From positions 186,001 to 250,000 of the forward strand of contig NZ_FNCH01000003.1 in the NCBI RefSeq assembly GCF_900100705.1: a stretch of DNA of 64,000 bases, in the 5' to 3' direction. This stretch comes from Pedobacter terrae. GTDB lineage: Bacteria > Bacteroidota > Bacteroidia > Sphingobacteriales > Sphingobacteriaceae. Made by a program: the position numbers and the translations under genes. Under the pieces are notes generated by a model. The model was not told where the DNA came from. It did no database searches and saw nothing but the letters and a program-made list of their open reading frames with translations. How positions within the stretch are numbered: the stretch's first letter is position 1; each line of letters starts with the position of its first letter. This document shows, in pieces, positions 36,425 to 45,328 of this stretch.

Positions 36425-37474
36425 ATGAACACCCAAATCTTCGATTCAGCTGAAAAAGGAAAAAAAGTTTTAAGCTTTGGTGAAATACTTTTACGCATCT
36501 GTCCGGATATGGATGGTGCATGGTTAAAAGAAAATAAACTTCCATTTTATGTGGGTGGGGCCGAGCTTAACGTAGCCACTGCCCTGGCTTTATGGAATGT
36601 GCCTTCAGCCTATCTTTCGGCTGTGCCAGATAATTCAGTTACCCGCGAAATTGTTGATTACCTTAATGTGCGCAATATTGATACTACCCCTATGGTTTAC
36701 CATGGTGAACGTTTAGGTTTGTACTATTTGCCTAAAGGGAAAGACCTTAAAAATGCAGGGGTAATTTACGACCGGGCCAATTCGGCCTATGCTGATTTAA
36801 AAGTTGGACAGATTAACTGGGACGAAGTTTTTGAAGATGTAGCCTGGTTCCATTTCAGCGCCATATGCCCGGCCATTAATCAGAATATTGCCGACGTTTG
36901 TTTAGAAGCATTAAAAGCCGCAAGTGCAAAAAATATAACCATATCACTTGATTTAAACTATCGTGCAAAGCTCTGGAAATATGGAAAGGAACCGATTGAT
37001 GTTTTGCCAGAACTGGCTCAGTATTGTACACTGATTATGGGTAATGTTTGGGCAGCCAATAAAATGTTGGGCATTGCACTTCATAAAGATTTAATACCAA
37101 CAGATGGTTATGCAAAGGAAACGTTACTGCAACAGGCAACTGATACTTCTAAAGAAATATTAAGTTTGTTTCCGGCGTGTAAAGCGGTGGCCAATACTTT
37201 CAGGTTCGATCATGGAAAGGGTATTCGTTATTATACCGCCATTTATACCAACAATGAATTAACGGTTTCTGAAGAATATGTTTCGGAAGAAATTTTAGAT
37301 AAGGTGGGTAGTGGAGATTGTTTTATGGCTGGCCTGATTTATGGCTTTTACAATCAACTACCGGCCCAAGAAATGTTAAATTTTGCCACCGCCGCAGCAT
37401 ACGATAAATTATACATTCCAAGTGATGCTACAACCAGTACTGTAGCTGATATAGAAAAAAGAATAATACGATGA
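36425..37474 (+). CDS. kdgK: 2-keto-3-deoxygluconate kinase (PfkB family)
   Basis: 349 residues. N-terminal PfkB block: LSFGEILLRICPDMDGAWL and VGGAELNVATALALW, with the C-terminal anion-hole DKVGSGDCFMAGLIYG and base D298. The family consensus is GAGD; the Ser for Ala change is common among KDG kinases. It phosphorylates KDG to KDPG with ATP. Its stop overlaps the ATG of the aldolase gene (ATGA), so the pair is coupled. Two weak LacI-like half-sites lie in the 114 bases before it. Confidence 0.9.
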   Translation: MNTQIFDSAEKGKKVLSFGEILLRICPDMDGAWLKENKLPFYVGGAELNVATALALWNVPSAYLSAVPDNSVTREIVDYLNVRNIDTTPMVYHGERLGLYYLPKGKDLKNAGVIYDRANSAYADLKVGQINWDEVFEDVAWFHFSAICPAINQNIADVCLEALKAASAKNITISLDLNYRAKLWKYGKEPIDVLPELAQYCTLIMGNVWAANKMLGIALHKDLIPTDGYAKETLLQQATDTSKEILSLFPACKAVANTFRFDHGKGIRYYTAIYTNNELTVSEEYVSEEILDKVGSGDCFMAGLIYGFYNQLPAQEMLNFATAAAYDKLYIPSDATTSTVADIEKRIIR

Positions 37475-38133
37475 TGAGCAACAAGCACAAAATTTTAGAT
37501 GCCATTTTAGAGCAGGGCATGTTACCGCTTTTTTATCAGGATAGCGAATCGGGTAGTGTAGAAATATTACGCACTTTGTATAAAGCGGGTGTTCGTGTTT
37601 TCGAATACACCAATCGTGGTAAATCGGCATTGTCAAACTTTAAAAAGTTAAAAGAAATCCGTGATGCAGAAATGCCCGATCTTTATCTGGGTATAGGTAC
37701 CATTAAAACGCCTGCCGATGCAAATGCTTTTATCGAAGCTGGAACAGATTTTATTGTGGCTCCGATCGTAAATCCGGCAGTTGCCGAAATTGCAAATAAA
37801 ATTGGTATGCTTTGGGTACCAGGTTGTATGACGCCAACTGAAATCAGCGTGGCACAAGAACACAAAGCCATGCTGATCAAAATTTTTCCGGCAAATATTT
37901 TAGGCCCTGAATTTATTTCATCAATTAAAGATCTTTTCGCCGGGCAGCTATTTATGCCAACAGGTGGTGTAGAAATTGATGCCGAAAATTTAAAAACCTG
38001 GTTTAAAGCCGGGGTTTGTGCTGTAGGTATGGGCAGCAAATTAATTAGTAAGGATGTGATGAGCAAAGGGCTTTACGATGAGCTTCACGATCATACACAG
38101 CTGGCACTCGAACTTATTAAGCAAAGTAAATAA
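37471..38133 (+). CDS. eda: KDPG/KHG aldolase
   Basis: 220 residues of the class I KDPG aldolase fold. The Schiff-base lysine is K137 in AMLIKIFPANILGPEF and the catalytic Glu is E45 in VRVFEYTNRG. The phosphate-binding end PTGGVEIDAENLKTWFKAGVCAVGMGSKL is intact. It cleaves KDPG to pyruvate and glyceraldehyde 3-phosphate. It overlaps kdgK by four bases and precedes the hexuronate transporter. Confidence 0.95.
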   Translation: MMSNKHKILDAILEQGMLPLFYQDSESGSVEILRTLYKAGVRVFEYTNRGKSALSNFKKLKEIRDAEMPDLYLGIGTIKTPADANAFIEAGTDFIVAPIVNPAVAEIANKIGMLWVPGCMTPTEISVAQEHKAMLIKIFPANILGPEFISSIKDLFAGQLFMPTGGVEIDAENLKTWFKAGVCAVGMGSKLISKDVMSKGLYDELHDHTQLALELIKQSK

Positions 38134-38162
38134 CCTCAATCCCCTAACCACAAACAACCGAA

Positions 38163-39608
38163 ATGAGCCAACCAAAAATCAGCAATTACAGATGGACCAT
38201 ATGTGCCCTGTTATTTGTTGCAACTACCATTAACTATTTAGATCGACAGGTACTATCCCTTACATGGAAAGACTATTTTGTTCCCGAATTTCATTGGACA
38301 GATAGTGACTATGGAACCATTACAGCCTTATTCTCTCTTTTTTATGCCGGATCGATGTTGGTTGCAGGACGTTTTGTTGATTGGATGGACACTAAAAAAG
38401 GTTTCCTTTGGGCAATCGGAATTTGGTCGGTAGGTGCTTGTATCCATGCTTTTTGCGGTATTGCTACTTCAGGCATCATTACCGGTACGTGGGTGATGAG
38501 TTTTGCAGGTGCAAAAGAGGCGCTGTCTACTGTGGGCAATACTACGTTAATTCTATCAACCAGTCTTTCATTATTTATTTTTGCCCGTTTTGTGCTGGCC
38601 CTTGGCGAGGCAGGAAATTTTCCGGCAGCCATAAAAGCTACAGCCGAGTATTTTCCCAAGAAAGATCGTGCATTTGCGACCAGTATTTTTAATGCAGGGG
38701 CAACAGTGGGTGCTTTGGCAGCCCCTGTTACCATTCCGTACATTGCCGATGCATATGGCTGGGAAATGTCGTTTATTATCATCGGCGCTTTAGGTTTTAT
38801 CTGGATGTTATTCTGGATTTTACTTTACGGTAAACCAGAACATCACTCACGTGTAAATAAAGAAGAATTAGCCTATATCCAGCAAGATATTGTGGCACAC
38901 GAGCAAATTAGCGAAACGGTTACCGCAGCATCGCCCGTAAAAAAACTATCCTTTTCAGATTGCCTTAAGTTTAAACAAACCTGGGCTTTTGCTTTTGGTA
39001 AATTTATGACCGATGGGGTTTGGTGGTTTTATCTGTTTTGGTCGCCAGCCTACCTGAAAGATATTTATAAAATGAGCGGCACAGAAAGTGCTTTCCCCTT
39101 ATTTATATTATATGTTATCACCTTGTTATCGATTATTGGCGGGTGGTTACCATCCTATTTTATTGGCAAGAAAAATATGAATCCTTACGATGGCAGGATG
39201 AAATCCATGTTGATTTTTGCATTTTTTCCTTTGTTAGCCTTATTGGCCCAGCCTTTAGGCCACTATACCTACTGGTTGCCAGTAATTATTATTGGTATTG
39301 CGGGTGCCGCACATCAGGCTTGGTCGGCCAATATATTCACCACCGTGAGTGATATGTTCCCGCGCCAGGCTATTGCTACTGTAACCGGAATTGGTGGTAT
39401 GGCCGGAGGAGTAGGATCATTTTTTATCAATAAAGGTTCTGGCGTGCTGTTTACTCATGCAGCTGATACACAAATGACTTTTATGGGGTTCCAAGGTAAA
39501 GAAGCTGGTTATTTTATCGTTTTCTCTTTCTGCGCGGTGGCTTACCTAGTTGGCTGGGTGGTAATGAAGACACTTGTTCCAAAATATAAAGTAATAGAAT
39601 TTAAATAA
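38163..39608 (+). CDS. exuT: Hexuronate MFS transporter
   Basis: 481 residues with 12 membrane spans. N-terminal YRWTICALLFVATTINYLDRQVLSLTWKDYF is the anion:cation symporter (ACS) signature of ExuT/UhpC-like carriers. RFVLALGEAGNFPAAIKATAEYFPKKDRAFATSIFNAGATVGA is the family's conserved second segment. It should move galacturonate (and glucuronate) with H+ across the inner membrane. The GATSGII-like insertion at residues about 100-135 is longer than in E. coli ExuT. It is the last gene of the kdgK-eda-exuT series and ends before a terminator. Confidence 0.92.
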   Translation: MSQPKISNYRWTICALLFVATTINYLDRQVLSLTWKDYFVPEFHWTDSDYGTITALFSLFYAGSMLVAGRFVDWMDTKKGFLWAIGIWSVGACIHAFCGIATSGIITGTWVMSFAGAKEALSTVGNTTLILSTSLSLFIFARFVLALGEAGNFPAAIKATAEYFPKKDRAFATSIFNAGATVGALAAPVTIPYIADAYGWEMSFIIIGALGFIWMLFWILLYGKPEHHSRVNKEELAYIQQDIVAHEQISETVTAASPVKKLSFSDCLKFKQTWAFAFGKFMTDGVWWFYLFWSPAYLKDIYKMSGTESAFPLFILYVITLLSIIGGWLPSYFIGKKNMNPYDGRMKSMLIFAFFPLLALLAQPLGHYTYWLPVIIIGIAGAAHQAWSANIFTTVSDMFPRQAIATVTGIGGMAGGVGSFFINKGSGVLFTHAADTQMTFMGFQGKEAGYFIVFSFCAVAYLVGWVVMKTLVPKYKVIEFK

Positions 39609-39618
39609 TTTAACCTCC

Positions 39619-39668
39619 AAAAGATTTAGGCAATATTATTGTGTCTAAATCTTTTGATGCTTTTTTTA
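39619..39668 (+). terminator. Terminator after exuT
   Basis: AAAAGATTTAG (39619-39629) pairs with CTAAATCTTTT (39645-39655), followed after five bases by seven T residues. The loop of 15 bases is A/T-rich. Confidence 0.75.
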
Positions 39669-39729
39669 AAATTTAATCTATACTTAAACTATAGATTTAA
39701 CATTAATTTAACCCTAACAGCAAATAAAA

Positions 39730-41355
39730 TTGAGTACAACGCTAAACCTCGAAAGTATTTTCGTTGAAGAGAGCCAGATTCCAGATGAATTTAGGCTCAA
39801 GGAAGAAATCAATCAAAAAGAGTTTCTTTCTAATGGAGAAATGAAACCATGGAACGGACCATTTAATGAAGTGTTTTCTCCGGTATGCATAAAAACCCCT
39901 GAAGGTTTAAAACGTAAGCGTATTGGTAGTTTTCCTGTTTGTACAGAGAAAGAGTCGACAGAAGCTTTAGATGCGGCCGTAGCCGCTTATGACAACGGTA
40001 GGGGGCAGTGGCCAACCATGAGTGTTGCCGATCGCATCAGTTGTGTAGAAAATTTTACACATAAAATGATTGAGCAAAAGGAAATTGTTGCCAAACTGAT
40101 TATGTGGGAAATTGGAAAATCGTATGCTGATTCGGTTAAAGAATTTGACCGTACGGTTGAATACATTTACGCCACCATTGATGCGTTGAAAGATATCGAC
40201 AGGCAATCATCCCGTTTTGAAATAGAGCAGGGAATTGTGGCCCAGGTGCGCCGTTCTCCGCTAGGGGTGGTACTTTGTATGGGCCCATTCAACTATCCGT
40301 TAAACGAGACTTTTACTACACTTATCCCAGCTTTGATTATGGGCAATACGCTTTTATTCAAACCACCTAAGCATGGTACCTTATTGCACTATCCTTTACT
40401 GGAGGCTTTCCGTTCAAGTTTCCCTAAGGGTGTGGTGAATACCATTTATGGTCGTGGTAATACCATCGTTCCGGGTCTGATGAAATCTGGTAAAATTAAT
40501 GTGCTTACCTTAATTGGTTCAAGCAAGGTTGCCAACGAACTAAAAAAACTGCACCCTAAGGTAAACCGTTTAAGGGCAATTTTAGGTTTAGATGCAAAAA
40601 ATGCAGCCATCATCACTAAAGATGCAGATCTTGATCTGGCCGTTTCTGAAACGGTGCTGGGTTCGCTTTCTTTTAACGGACAACGTTGTACCGCCATTAA
40701 AATCGTTTACGTGCACCGCAGTTTGGCGCAGGAGTTTTTAAAGCGTTTATCGGCCGAAGTAGAGAAACTGAAATTTGGCATGCCTTGGGAAAAAGGAGTT
40801 AACCTTACACCACTACCTGAGCTTAACAAACCTGAGTATTTAAAAGAATGTATTGATGATGCCGTGGCACATGGTGCTAAAGTGATCAATAACAATGGTG
40901 GACAAACCCTGGAAACTTTTGTTTATCCAGCTATTGTTTACCCTGTAAATGGTAATATGAAACTTTATCGGGAAGAGCAGTTTGGGCCGATTGTTCCGGT
41001 TGTACCATTTGATGACCTTGAAGAGCCTATTGAGTATTTAATTGATTCGCCGCACGGCCAGCAGGTAAGTATTTTCAGTAACAATGCTGCGGTAATTTCT
41101 TCGTTGATTGATCCTTTGGTAAATCAGGTAAGTAGGGTAAATATCAATTGCCAGTGTCAGCGTGGACCAGATGTATTCCCTTTCACCGGTCGTAAAGACA
41201 GTGCCGAAGGTACACTTTCTGTAGTGGATGCCTTGCGTTCGTTCTCGATCCGCTCTCTGGTGGCAACCAAATTTACGGATGATAATAAAAAGTTATTGAA
41301 TGAAATTGTTAAAGGAGATGATTCTAACTTTTTAAGTACGAAGTATATTTTTTAA
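39730..41355 (+). CDS. gapN: NADP-dependent non-phosphorylating glyceraldehyde-3-phosphate dehydrogenase
   Basis: 541 residues starting at a TTG at 39730; the next Met is 37 codons in, after sequence that belongs to the family (SQIPDEFRLKEEINQKEF), so TTG is preferred. Aldehyde dehydrogenase blocks: GVVLCMGPFNYPLNETFTTLIPALIMGNTLLFKPPKHG, LGLDAKNAAII, nucleophile C320 in FNGQRCTAIK, and the GapN-type C-terminus CQRGPDVFPFTGRKDSAEGTLSV. GapN oxidises G3P directly to 3-phosphoglycerate with NADP. Placed right after the KDPG aldolase and ExuT genes, it would process the G3P from pectin while giving NADPH at the cost of one ATP. Other ALDH substrates are possible. Confidence 0.85.
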   Translation: MSTTLNLESIFVEESQIPDEFRLKEEINQKEFLSNGEMKPWNGPFNEVFSPVCIKTPEGLKRKRIGSFPVCTEKESTEALDAAVAAYDNGRGQWPTMSVADRISCVENFTHKMIEQKEIVAKLIMWEIGKSYADSVKEFDRTVEYIYATIDALKDIDRQSSRFEIEQGIVAQVRRSPLGVVLCMGPFNYPLNETFTTLIPALIMGNTLLFKPPKHGTLLHYPLLEAFRSSFPKGVVNTIYGRGNTIVPGLMKSGKINVLTLIGSSKVANELKKLHPKVNRLRAILGLDAKNAAIITKDADLDLAVSETVLGSLSFNGQRCTAIKIVYVHRSLAQEFLKRLSAEVEKLKFGMPWEKGVNLTPLPELNKPEYLKECIDDAVAHGAKVINNNGGQTLETFVYPAIVYPVNGNMKLYREEQFGPIVPVVPFDDLEEPIEYLIDSPHGQQVSIFSNNAAVISSLIDPLVNQVSRVNINCQCQRGPDVFPFTGRKDSAEGTLSVVDALRSFSIRSLVATKFTDDNKKLLNEIVKGDDSNFLSTKYIF

Positions 41356-41374
41356 AAGATCAGTTATAATAAAC

Positions 41375-41418
41375 AAGCCGCAAAACACAGGTGTAAATCT
41401 GTGAGTTGCGGCTTTTTT
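41375..41418 (+). terminator. Terminator after gapN
   Basis: AAGCCGCAA and TTGCGGCTT form a nine-pair stem that encloses a second small CACAG/CTGTG hairpin, followed by a run of T residues. Confidence 0.85.
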
Positions 41419-41422
41419 GTCT

Positions 41423-41529
41423 ATCGTCCTCGTTTGTAACGATTAGCGAGATCCGCATTTGTAATGCAGTATTATGCTACTGGCGATACAATCGCCATTC
41501 TCAGCATCCTCGTTGCAAACGAGGACGAT
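41423..41529. repeat. Cruciform-like element with long terminal inverted repeats
   Basis: The arms ATCGTCCTCGTTTGTAACGA at 41423 and its near-exact inverse ending GAGGACGAT at 41529 span 107 bases. Each arm is itself a hairpin, and the middle contains two further hairpins, GCATTTGTAATGC and GGCGATACAATCGCC. Four hairpins in a row with similar TTTGTAA-type loops suggest a tightly folding non-coding element, perhaps a small mobile repeat. Confidence 0.6.
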
Positions 41530-41633
41530 GATCATATTTATACGCCTAATTCTGTTTACTTAGTGAATTTCTCGGTGCACTCGGTGATAAAAAGATCCTT
41601 CACTACGCTACCATCGACAGAATCTTATAGAAG

Positions 41634-41708
41634 GATCGTCATTCTCGCGCATGCGGGAATCTTAAAGCGCTTGTATTAAGATTCCCAATCAAGTTGGGAA
41701 TGACGATC
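41634..41708. repeat. Inverted repeat, CGTCATTC type
   Basis: The left arm begins GATCGTCATTCTCGCG and the right arm ends TTGGGAATGACGATC. Outer 12 bases pair perfectly, then weaker, then GGGAATCTTAA/TTAAGATTCCC pairs again. It lies downstream of the CE12 gene on the minus strand and could end that transcript. It is a member of the CGTCATT repeat group in this window. Confidence 0.65.
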
Positions 41709-41798
41709 TCTTAAGAAATATACCTACTTAAAATTTATCTGTCAATCATATTGATTTTTATATCATAAATTATTCCTCAGGATGACAAACTTATTCTG

Positions 41799-42539
41799 CT
41801 ATTTCAAACTTTTAGTTAAATTCAACCTTAACTCCCTAATCCCTTCCGCTACCAAACCAGCTACCTGTTTAGCACCATTTGGACTTAAATGCGTATCGTC
41901 TTTTTTGCCCTTTGGATAATTTACATTTCCCGAATCAACATAGTTGAATAATTTGATGGATGGTTCATCTCCCAGGCTGGTCAATAAGCTTTCCGTTTTA
42001 GCCAGCATATCAATTAAGGGTACATTTAGCGAATCGGCTACCTGGCGGGTTACGCCTGCGTAATCGCCATGAGAATTTATTAGTATTCCATTTTTAAAAC
42101 TTCTGCGGGAGATGGGTGTGAGTAATACCGGGAAGGCTTTTTTACTTCTGGTTTCTATCACGTAGTTAATCAAGTTTGTTTTGAAATCTGCCAGTGAAAC
42201 GCCAACGGCCGGTTTATCAACTTTCTCATCGTTATGTCCGAATTCGATAAAAACATAATCTCCAGGATTTAACTGTGCCAATATCGGGTCCCAGCGCTTT
42301 TCGGCTCTGAACGATTTGGTACTCCTGCCGTTCAAAGCCCGGTTATCAACCGCAACATCGGATTTAAAATAAGACTGGAGTGCCATTCCCCAGCCGGTTT
42401 CGGGGTATGCTTTTTCTTCTTTATTGGCGGCAGTTGAATCGCCGATGATGTACAGCTTTGTTTTCTTTTGCACGAAAGCAAAGGAGCATAAAATGAATAA
42501 AGCTATAGTTGCAAAAACCTTAAAATAATTTATTCTCAT
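41799..42539 (-). CDS. Rhamnogalacturonan acetylesterase, CE12/SGNH hydrolase (second copy)
   Basis: 246 residues with a signal peptide (FATIALFILCSFAFVQ). LYIIGDSTAAN gives nucleophile S35; NGRSTKSF, FIEFGHNDEKVDKP and the D215-T-H217 dyad in KKDDTHLSPNG complete the SGNH site. The family removes acetyl esters from rhamnogalacturonan or homogalacturonan. It is shorter than the copy at 22737, lacking about 15 residues after the first block (NKDSLKNLNRLIKSD region). It lies four bases after the second CE8 gene, so both belong to the susC-led operon. Confidence 0.9.
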   Translation of the reverse strand: MRINYFKVFATIALFILCSFAFVQKKTKLYIIGDSTAANKEEKAYPETGWGMALQSYFKSDVAVDNRALNGRSTKSFRAEKRWDPILAQLNPGDYVFIEFGHNDEKVDKPAVGVSLADFKTNLINYVIETRSKKAFPVLLTPISRRSFKNGILINSHGDYAGVTRQVADSLNVPLIDMLAKTESLLTSLGDEPSIKLFNYVDSGNVNYPKGKKDDTHLSPNGAKQVAGLVAEGIRELRLNLTKSLK

Positions 42540-42543
42540 TCTA

Positions 42544-43566
42544 TTAATTTTTGATTGGATTCCATTGATCTGTGCCGCCCAGAATGTTTTCTAAAGTATA
42601 GCTTTTTGCCTCTTTATAAGTGAGTTGCTTTGCCCAGGGTAACCTCGTTTTAGGGGAGGCGCCATCACCATTGTTTTTATACTCTGCATAAAAAACGGTT
42701 AATTCCTTATCCGGGAACATCAGGTCACCTTTCCATGGATTCCAGCCTTCGGGCAAAATATGCTTTCCCAAACTGCAGCTCATGAATACCGTTTTAGCAT
42801 AAGGTCTCCATGGTCTGCCCAAATAAGCTTTTGTTACCAATGGATCTGCAATGAGCTTACAATTTTGAAAAACAAACCCAAATTTTTGTTGTGCTGAAGT
42901 TGAGGCTGCCGTAATGTAAGAATCGCTTAAACTTTTGATGGTACAATTTTGAAAGACCACTGTGGCTTTACCAAAAATAAAATCTGTAGTGCCTTCAATA
43001 TAACAGTTTTGGTAGTACTGCCTGCTATTTTCAACTGCCGTATAAAGCGTATCCTGGTTACCCATAAACCTGCAGTTTTTTGCTATAAAACGATCGCCTT
43101 CTACATGCAGTGCAACGGCCTGGCCAACGCGACCTGCTGAATTGATGATACTTAGATTTTCGAAATGGATATCATTACCCTGAACCAATACCGTAAATGA
43201 GGTATAGGTACTGAATGTAGTATGCCCAAAAACATCCTTTCCTAGTGGATTGGCTTTACCTGAGTAATCAGCATTGGTGATAATGGTGTTTTCAGTACTT
43301 TCCCCAACAAGGGCAATTTTGATTTTCCATGATGGAATAATCAACTTTTCTTTATAAATGCCGTTTTTGATATAAATTTTAACTTCCAGCTCGCCTAAAT
43401 CACGTATTGAGTTTACGGCTTCCTGTATAGTACTGTAGTTCCCTGAGCCATCTTTAGCAACAGTAAGTGTAGCTGGATATTTAGGGTCCTGGGCATAGGT
43501 GTAAAGAATGAAAAAGGTATTTAAAAGAAGCAGCGTAATTAGTTTAAAGTATGGGGTTCTTGTCAT
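42544..43566 (-). CDS. Pectin methylesterase, CE8 (second copy)
   Basis: 340 residues from the ATG at 43566. The frame opens at 43668, but those first residues overlap the upstream gene's end and a terminator; the shorter start gives a signal peptide ending YTYAQ. Active-site Asp D172 (NQDTLYT) and D195 (TDFIFGKA), with the binding Arg in YLGRPWRPYA, are intact. It demethylates homogalacturonan. It differs from the copy at 25506 in the start region and is about 22 residues longer. It lies on the minus strand between the beta-helix lipoprotein and CE12 genes. Confidence 0.93.
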   Translation of the reverse strand: MTRTPYFKLITLLLLNTFFILYTYAQDPKYPATLTVAKDGSGNYSTIQEAVNSIRDLGELEVKIYIKNGIYKEKLIIPSWKIKIALVGESTENTIITNADYSGKANPLGKDVFGHTTFSTYTSFTVLVQGNDIHFENLSIINSAGRVGQAVALHVEGDRFIAKNCRFMGNQDTLYTAVENSRQYYQNCYIEGTTDFIFGKATVVFQNCTIKSLSDSYITAASTSAQQKFGFVFQNCKLIADPLVTKAYLGRPWRPYAKTVFMSCSLGKHILPEGWNPWKGDLMFPDKELTVFYAEYKNNGDGASPKTRLPWAKQLTYKEAKSYTLENILGGTDQWNPIKN

Positions 43567-43611
43567 TATGGTATCGTTTCTCGCAGTTGACCAACTTTTG
43601 CTAGTTAAATT

Positions 43612-43644
43612 TATTAAAAAAGGGCAGATTAAAAACCTGCCCTT
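43612..43644 (-). terminator. Terminator after the beta-helix lipoprotein gene
   Basis: On the minus strand AAGGGCAG and CTGCCCTT form an eight-pair stem with a nine-base loop, followed by a T-rich run (TTTTAATAAA). It sits ten bases after the lipoprotein stop and before the CE8 start, so CE8-CE12 may be read at lower level or from their own promoter. Confidence 0.7.
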
Positions 43645-43655
43645 CATAAAATAAT

Positions 43656-45308
43656 TTAGTATGTCCACCTAGGGTCACCAATTGGGCCACCTGTACTTCC
43701 GGCACTTCTTAAAGGAGAGGTTACCGGTAGCGTAAAGTCGGTTGTAGTTACCGTCCAGCCAGTATTGATGCTCTGGTTGGTGACCAAAGTTGCGGTACCA
43801 AAAGTTAAAGCTGTACCCCCTGTTAAGGCACTCATTAAATTAAAGTAATTGCTGTTCGAAATCCTTAGTGTACTTCCTGTGCCAGTAGCTCTTATGGCCG
43901 CGGCATTAATCGTTCCTGATTTAGGAGTGTTGGCTAAAATACTGTTTACAATGGTGAAATTGATCGGGTTTGCGTTTGCATCCAGCAAAGCATACTTAGC
44001 ATTTCCACCAAAACCATTAAAAGTAGAGTTGGCAATAACTACTGTTGGAATTACATCGCCCGCATAAGTGGTACTTGCAGTTACTATACCTGGACCCGCA
44101 TTGTAAAAAGTAGATTTCGACACCGTTAACGTATTGAACTGCATTTTATTCAGATGGAAGGTATAATAAGCTGATGAACCATTGGCTCCCATATCGTAAA
44201 CGATCGAATTGTTTACCGTAATTGCTGTGATTTTGAAATCACGGGCTGCTGTTCCCCTGTCGCCACGTAAAAACGAAGTAGTAGAACCATGTACTATACA
44301 ATTATCAACCATTACGTTGGTAAAGGTTGCTGCAGCACCGTTAGCTGTCTGTGAGCCAATGAAATTGATGAAATATAAAGATGCGCCGGCAGTGCCATCA
44401 AGTTCGATACCAGACAATATTATTCCTGCACCGGTACCTTCTACATCAAACTCTTTGTAATTTACTTTGGTATTTTTAGGTTCGCCAGAAGTAGATTTAA
44501 GGGTAATGGTTTTCTGGGTAATAAATGTGGCGGCTGCCGATATGTTATAGGTACCCGGGTTTAAGCCGATTATAGCTCCATTTGCAGCTTTGGCAATTGT
44601 AGCAGCCAGATCATCGCCTGGGTTTAACGTTACGGTATAAATGGTTGGTGCCAATGTGGTAAAAGTAACCAATCCCTTACTTTTGGTGCCAGCAAAAAGT
44701 TCGGCCGTATATTTTGTGCTGGCAGTTAAGCCTGCTATCGCTTTAAAGCCATCTACAGTAGCCTCATTGTTGCTCAATAAAACAGTTATGGCTGTACCAG
44801 TGGTTGGGGTTAATACAATAGAGGTTAAGCCTGTTGTTTTGGTAAAATACAGTTTGGCAGTTATTTCTTTAATTTCATTGTCGCGAACCGCGGTAAATAA
44901 TTGAATCCCGGTTAACTGAAAAGCACTGCTACGTACGTATTTAGATTCTGGCTGACTTTCGGTTGCATTGGCCTTAACCCTTGCATAATATTTTGTCCTA
45001 ACAGCTAAATTGTCTTCAGTTACTGTTACGCCTGCCGTATCGGCTGTCGTAGTATAGTTTACCGTTGCAAACAACGAATCGGTAGAAACATCGATACTGT
45101 ATTTGAAGGTTTTTCCTGTCGACATTAAAGGGGTGGTCCAGGTTAATTTAGCAGAAGTTTCTGCTGCCGTAATTTTGATATCGCTCGGCTTAAATATCCT
45201 TGCCGGATCTGTTGGTACATCATCTTCCTTTTTACAAGCAGAAACCATCACAACCATTAATGATAAAATGATCAGTTTAAGCCCTAATTGATTGATAATT
45301 CTTTTCAT
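43656..45308 (-). CDS. Fn3/DUF5123-like beta-helix lipoprotein of the pectin locus
   Basis: 550 residues with a lipoprotein signal ending at C25 (VMVSAC). Residues about 40-135 resemble a fibronectin type III domain (PSDIKITAAETSAKLTWTTP). From about 225 onward Asn/Thr/Ser-rich strands form a parallel beta-helix (TYNISAAATFITQKTITL, ILSGIELDGTAGASLYFI), the combination known as DUF4957/DUF5123 in Bacteroides. These often occupy the third place after SusC and SusD in pectin loci. It most likely binds pectin at the cell surface (an SGBP) or has lyase-like activity. No catalytic residues of PL1/PL9 are apparent. It lies 20 bases after the susD stop. Confidence 0.75.
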   Translation of the reverse strand: MKRIINQLGLKLIILSLMVVMVSACKKEDDVPTDPARIFKPSDIKITAAETSAKLTWTTPLMSTGKTFKYSIDVSTDSLFATVNYTTTADTAGVTVTEDNLAVRTKYYARVKANATESQPESKYVRSSAFQLTGIQLFTAVRDNEIKEITAKLYFTKTTGLTSIVLTPTTGTAITVLLSNNEATVDGFKAIAGLTASTKYTAELFAGTKSKGLVTFTTLAPTIYTVTLNPGDDLAATIAKAANGAIIGLNPGTYNISAAATFITQKTITLKSTSGEPKNTKVNYKEFDVEGTGAGIILSGIELDGTAGASLYFINFIGSQTANGAAATFTNVMVDNCIVHGSTTSFLRGDRGTAARDFKITAITVNNSIVYDMGANGSSAYYTFHLNKMQFNTLTVSKSTFYNAGPGIVTASTTYAGDVIPTVVIANSTFNGFGGNAKYALLDANANPINFTIVNSILANTPKSGTINAAAIRATGTGSTLRISNSNYFNLMSALTGGTALTFGTATLVTNQSINTGWTVTTTDFTLPVTSPLRSAGSTGGPIGDPRWTY

Positions 45309-45328
45309 GATTGATAATATAAATTGCG

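Noticed and set aside
38342..38782. 146-codon frame opposite exuT
   Set aside because: It mirrors the coding strand of a clear transporter gene with no motif of its own.
41464..41679. 71-codon open frame after gapN
   Set aside because: It spans two inverted repeats and lacks any protein-like pattern.
43567..43668. Longer start of the second CE8
   Set aside because: It overlaps the upstream gene's 3' end and terminator and would bury the signal peptide.
43849..45291. Several frames opposite the beta-helix lipoprotein
   Set aside because: They arise from the Val/Thr/Ala-rich codon pattern of the real gene on the other strand.
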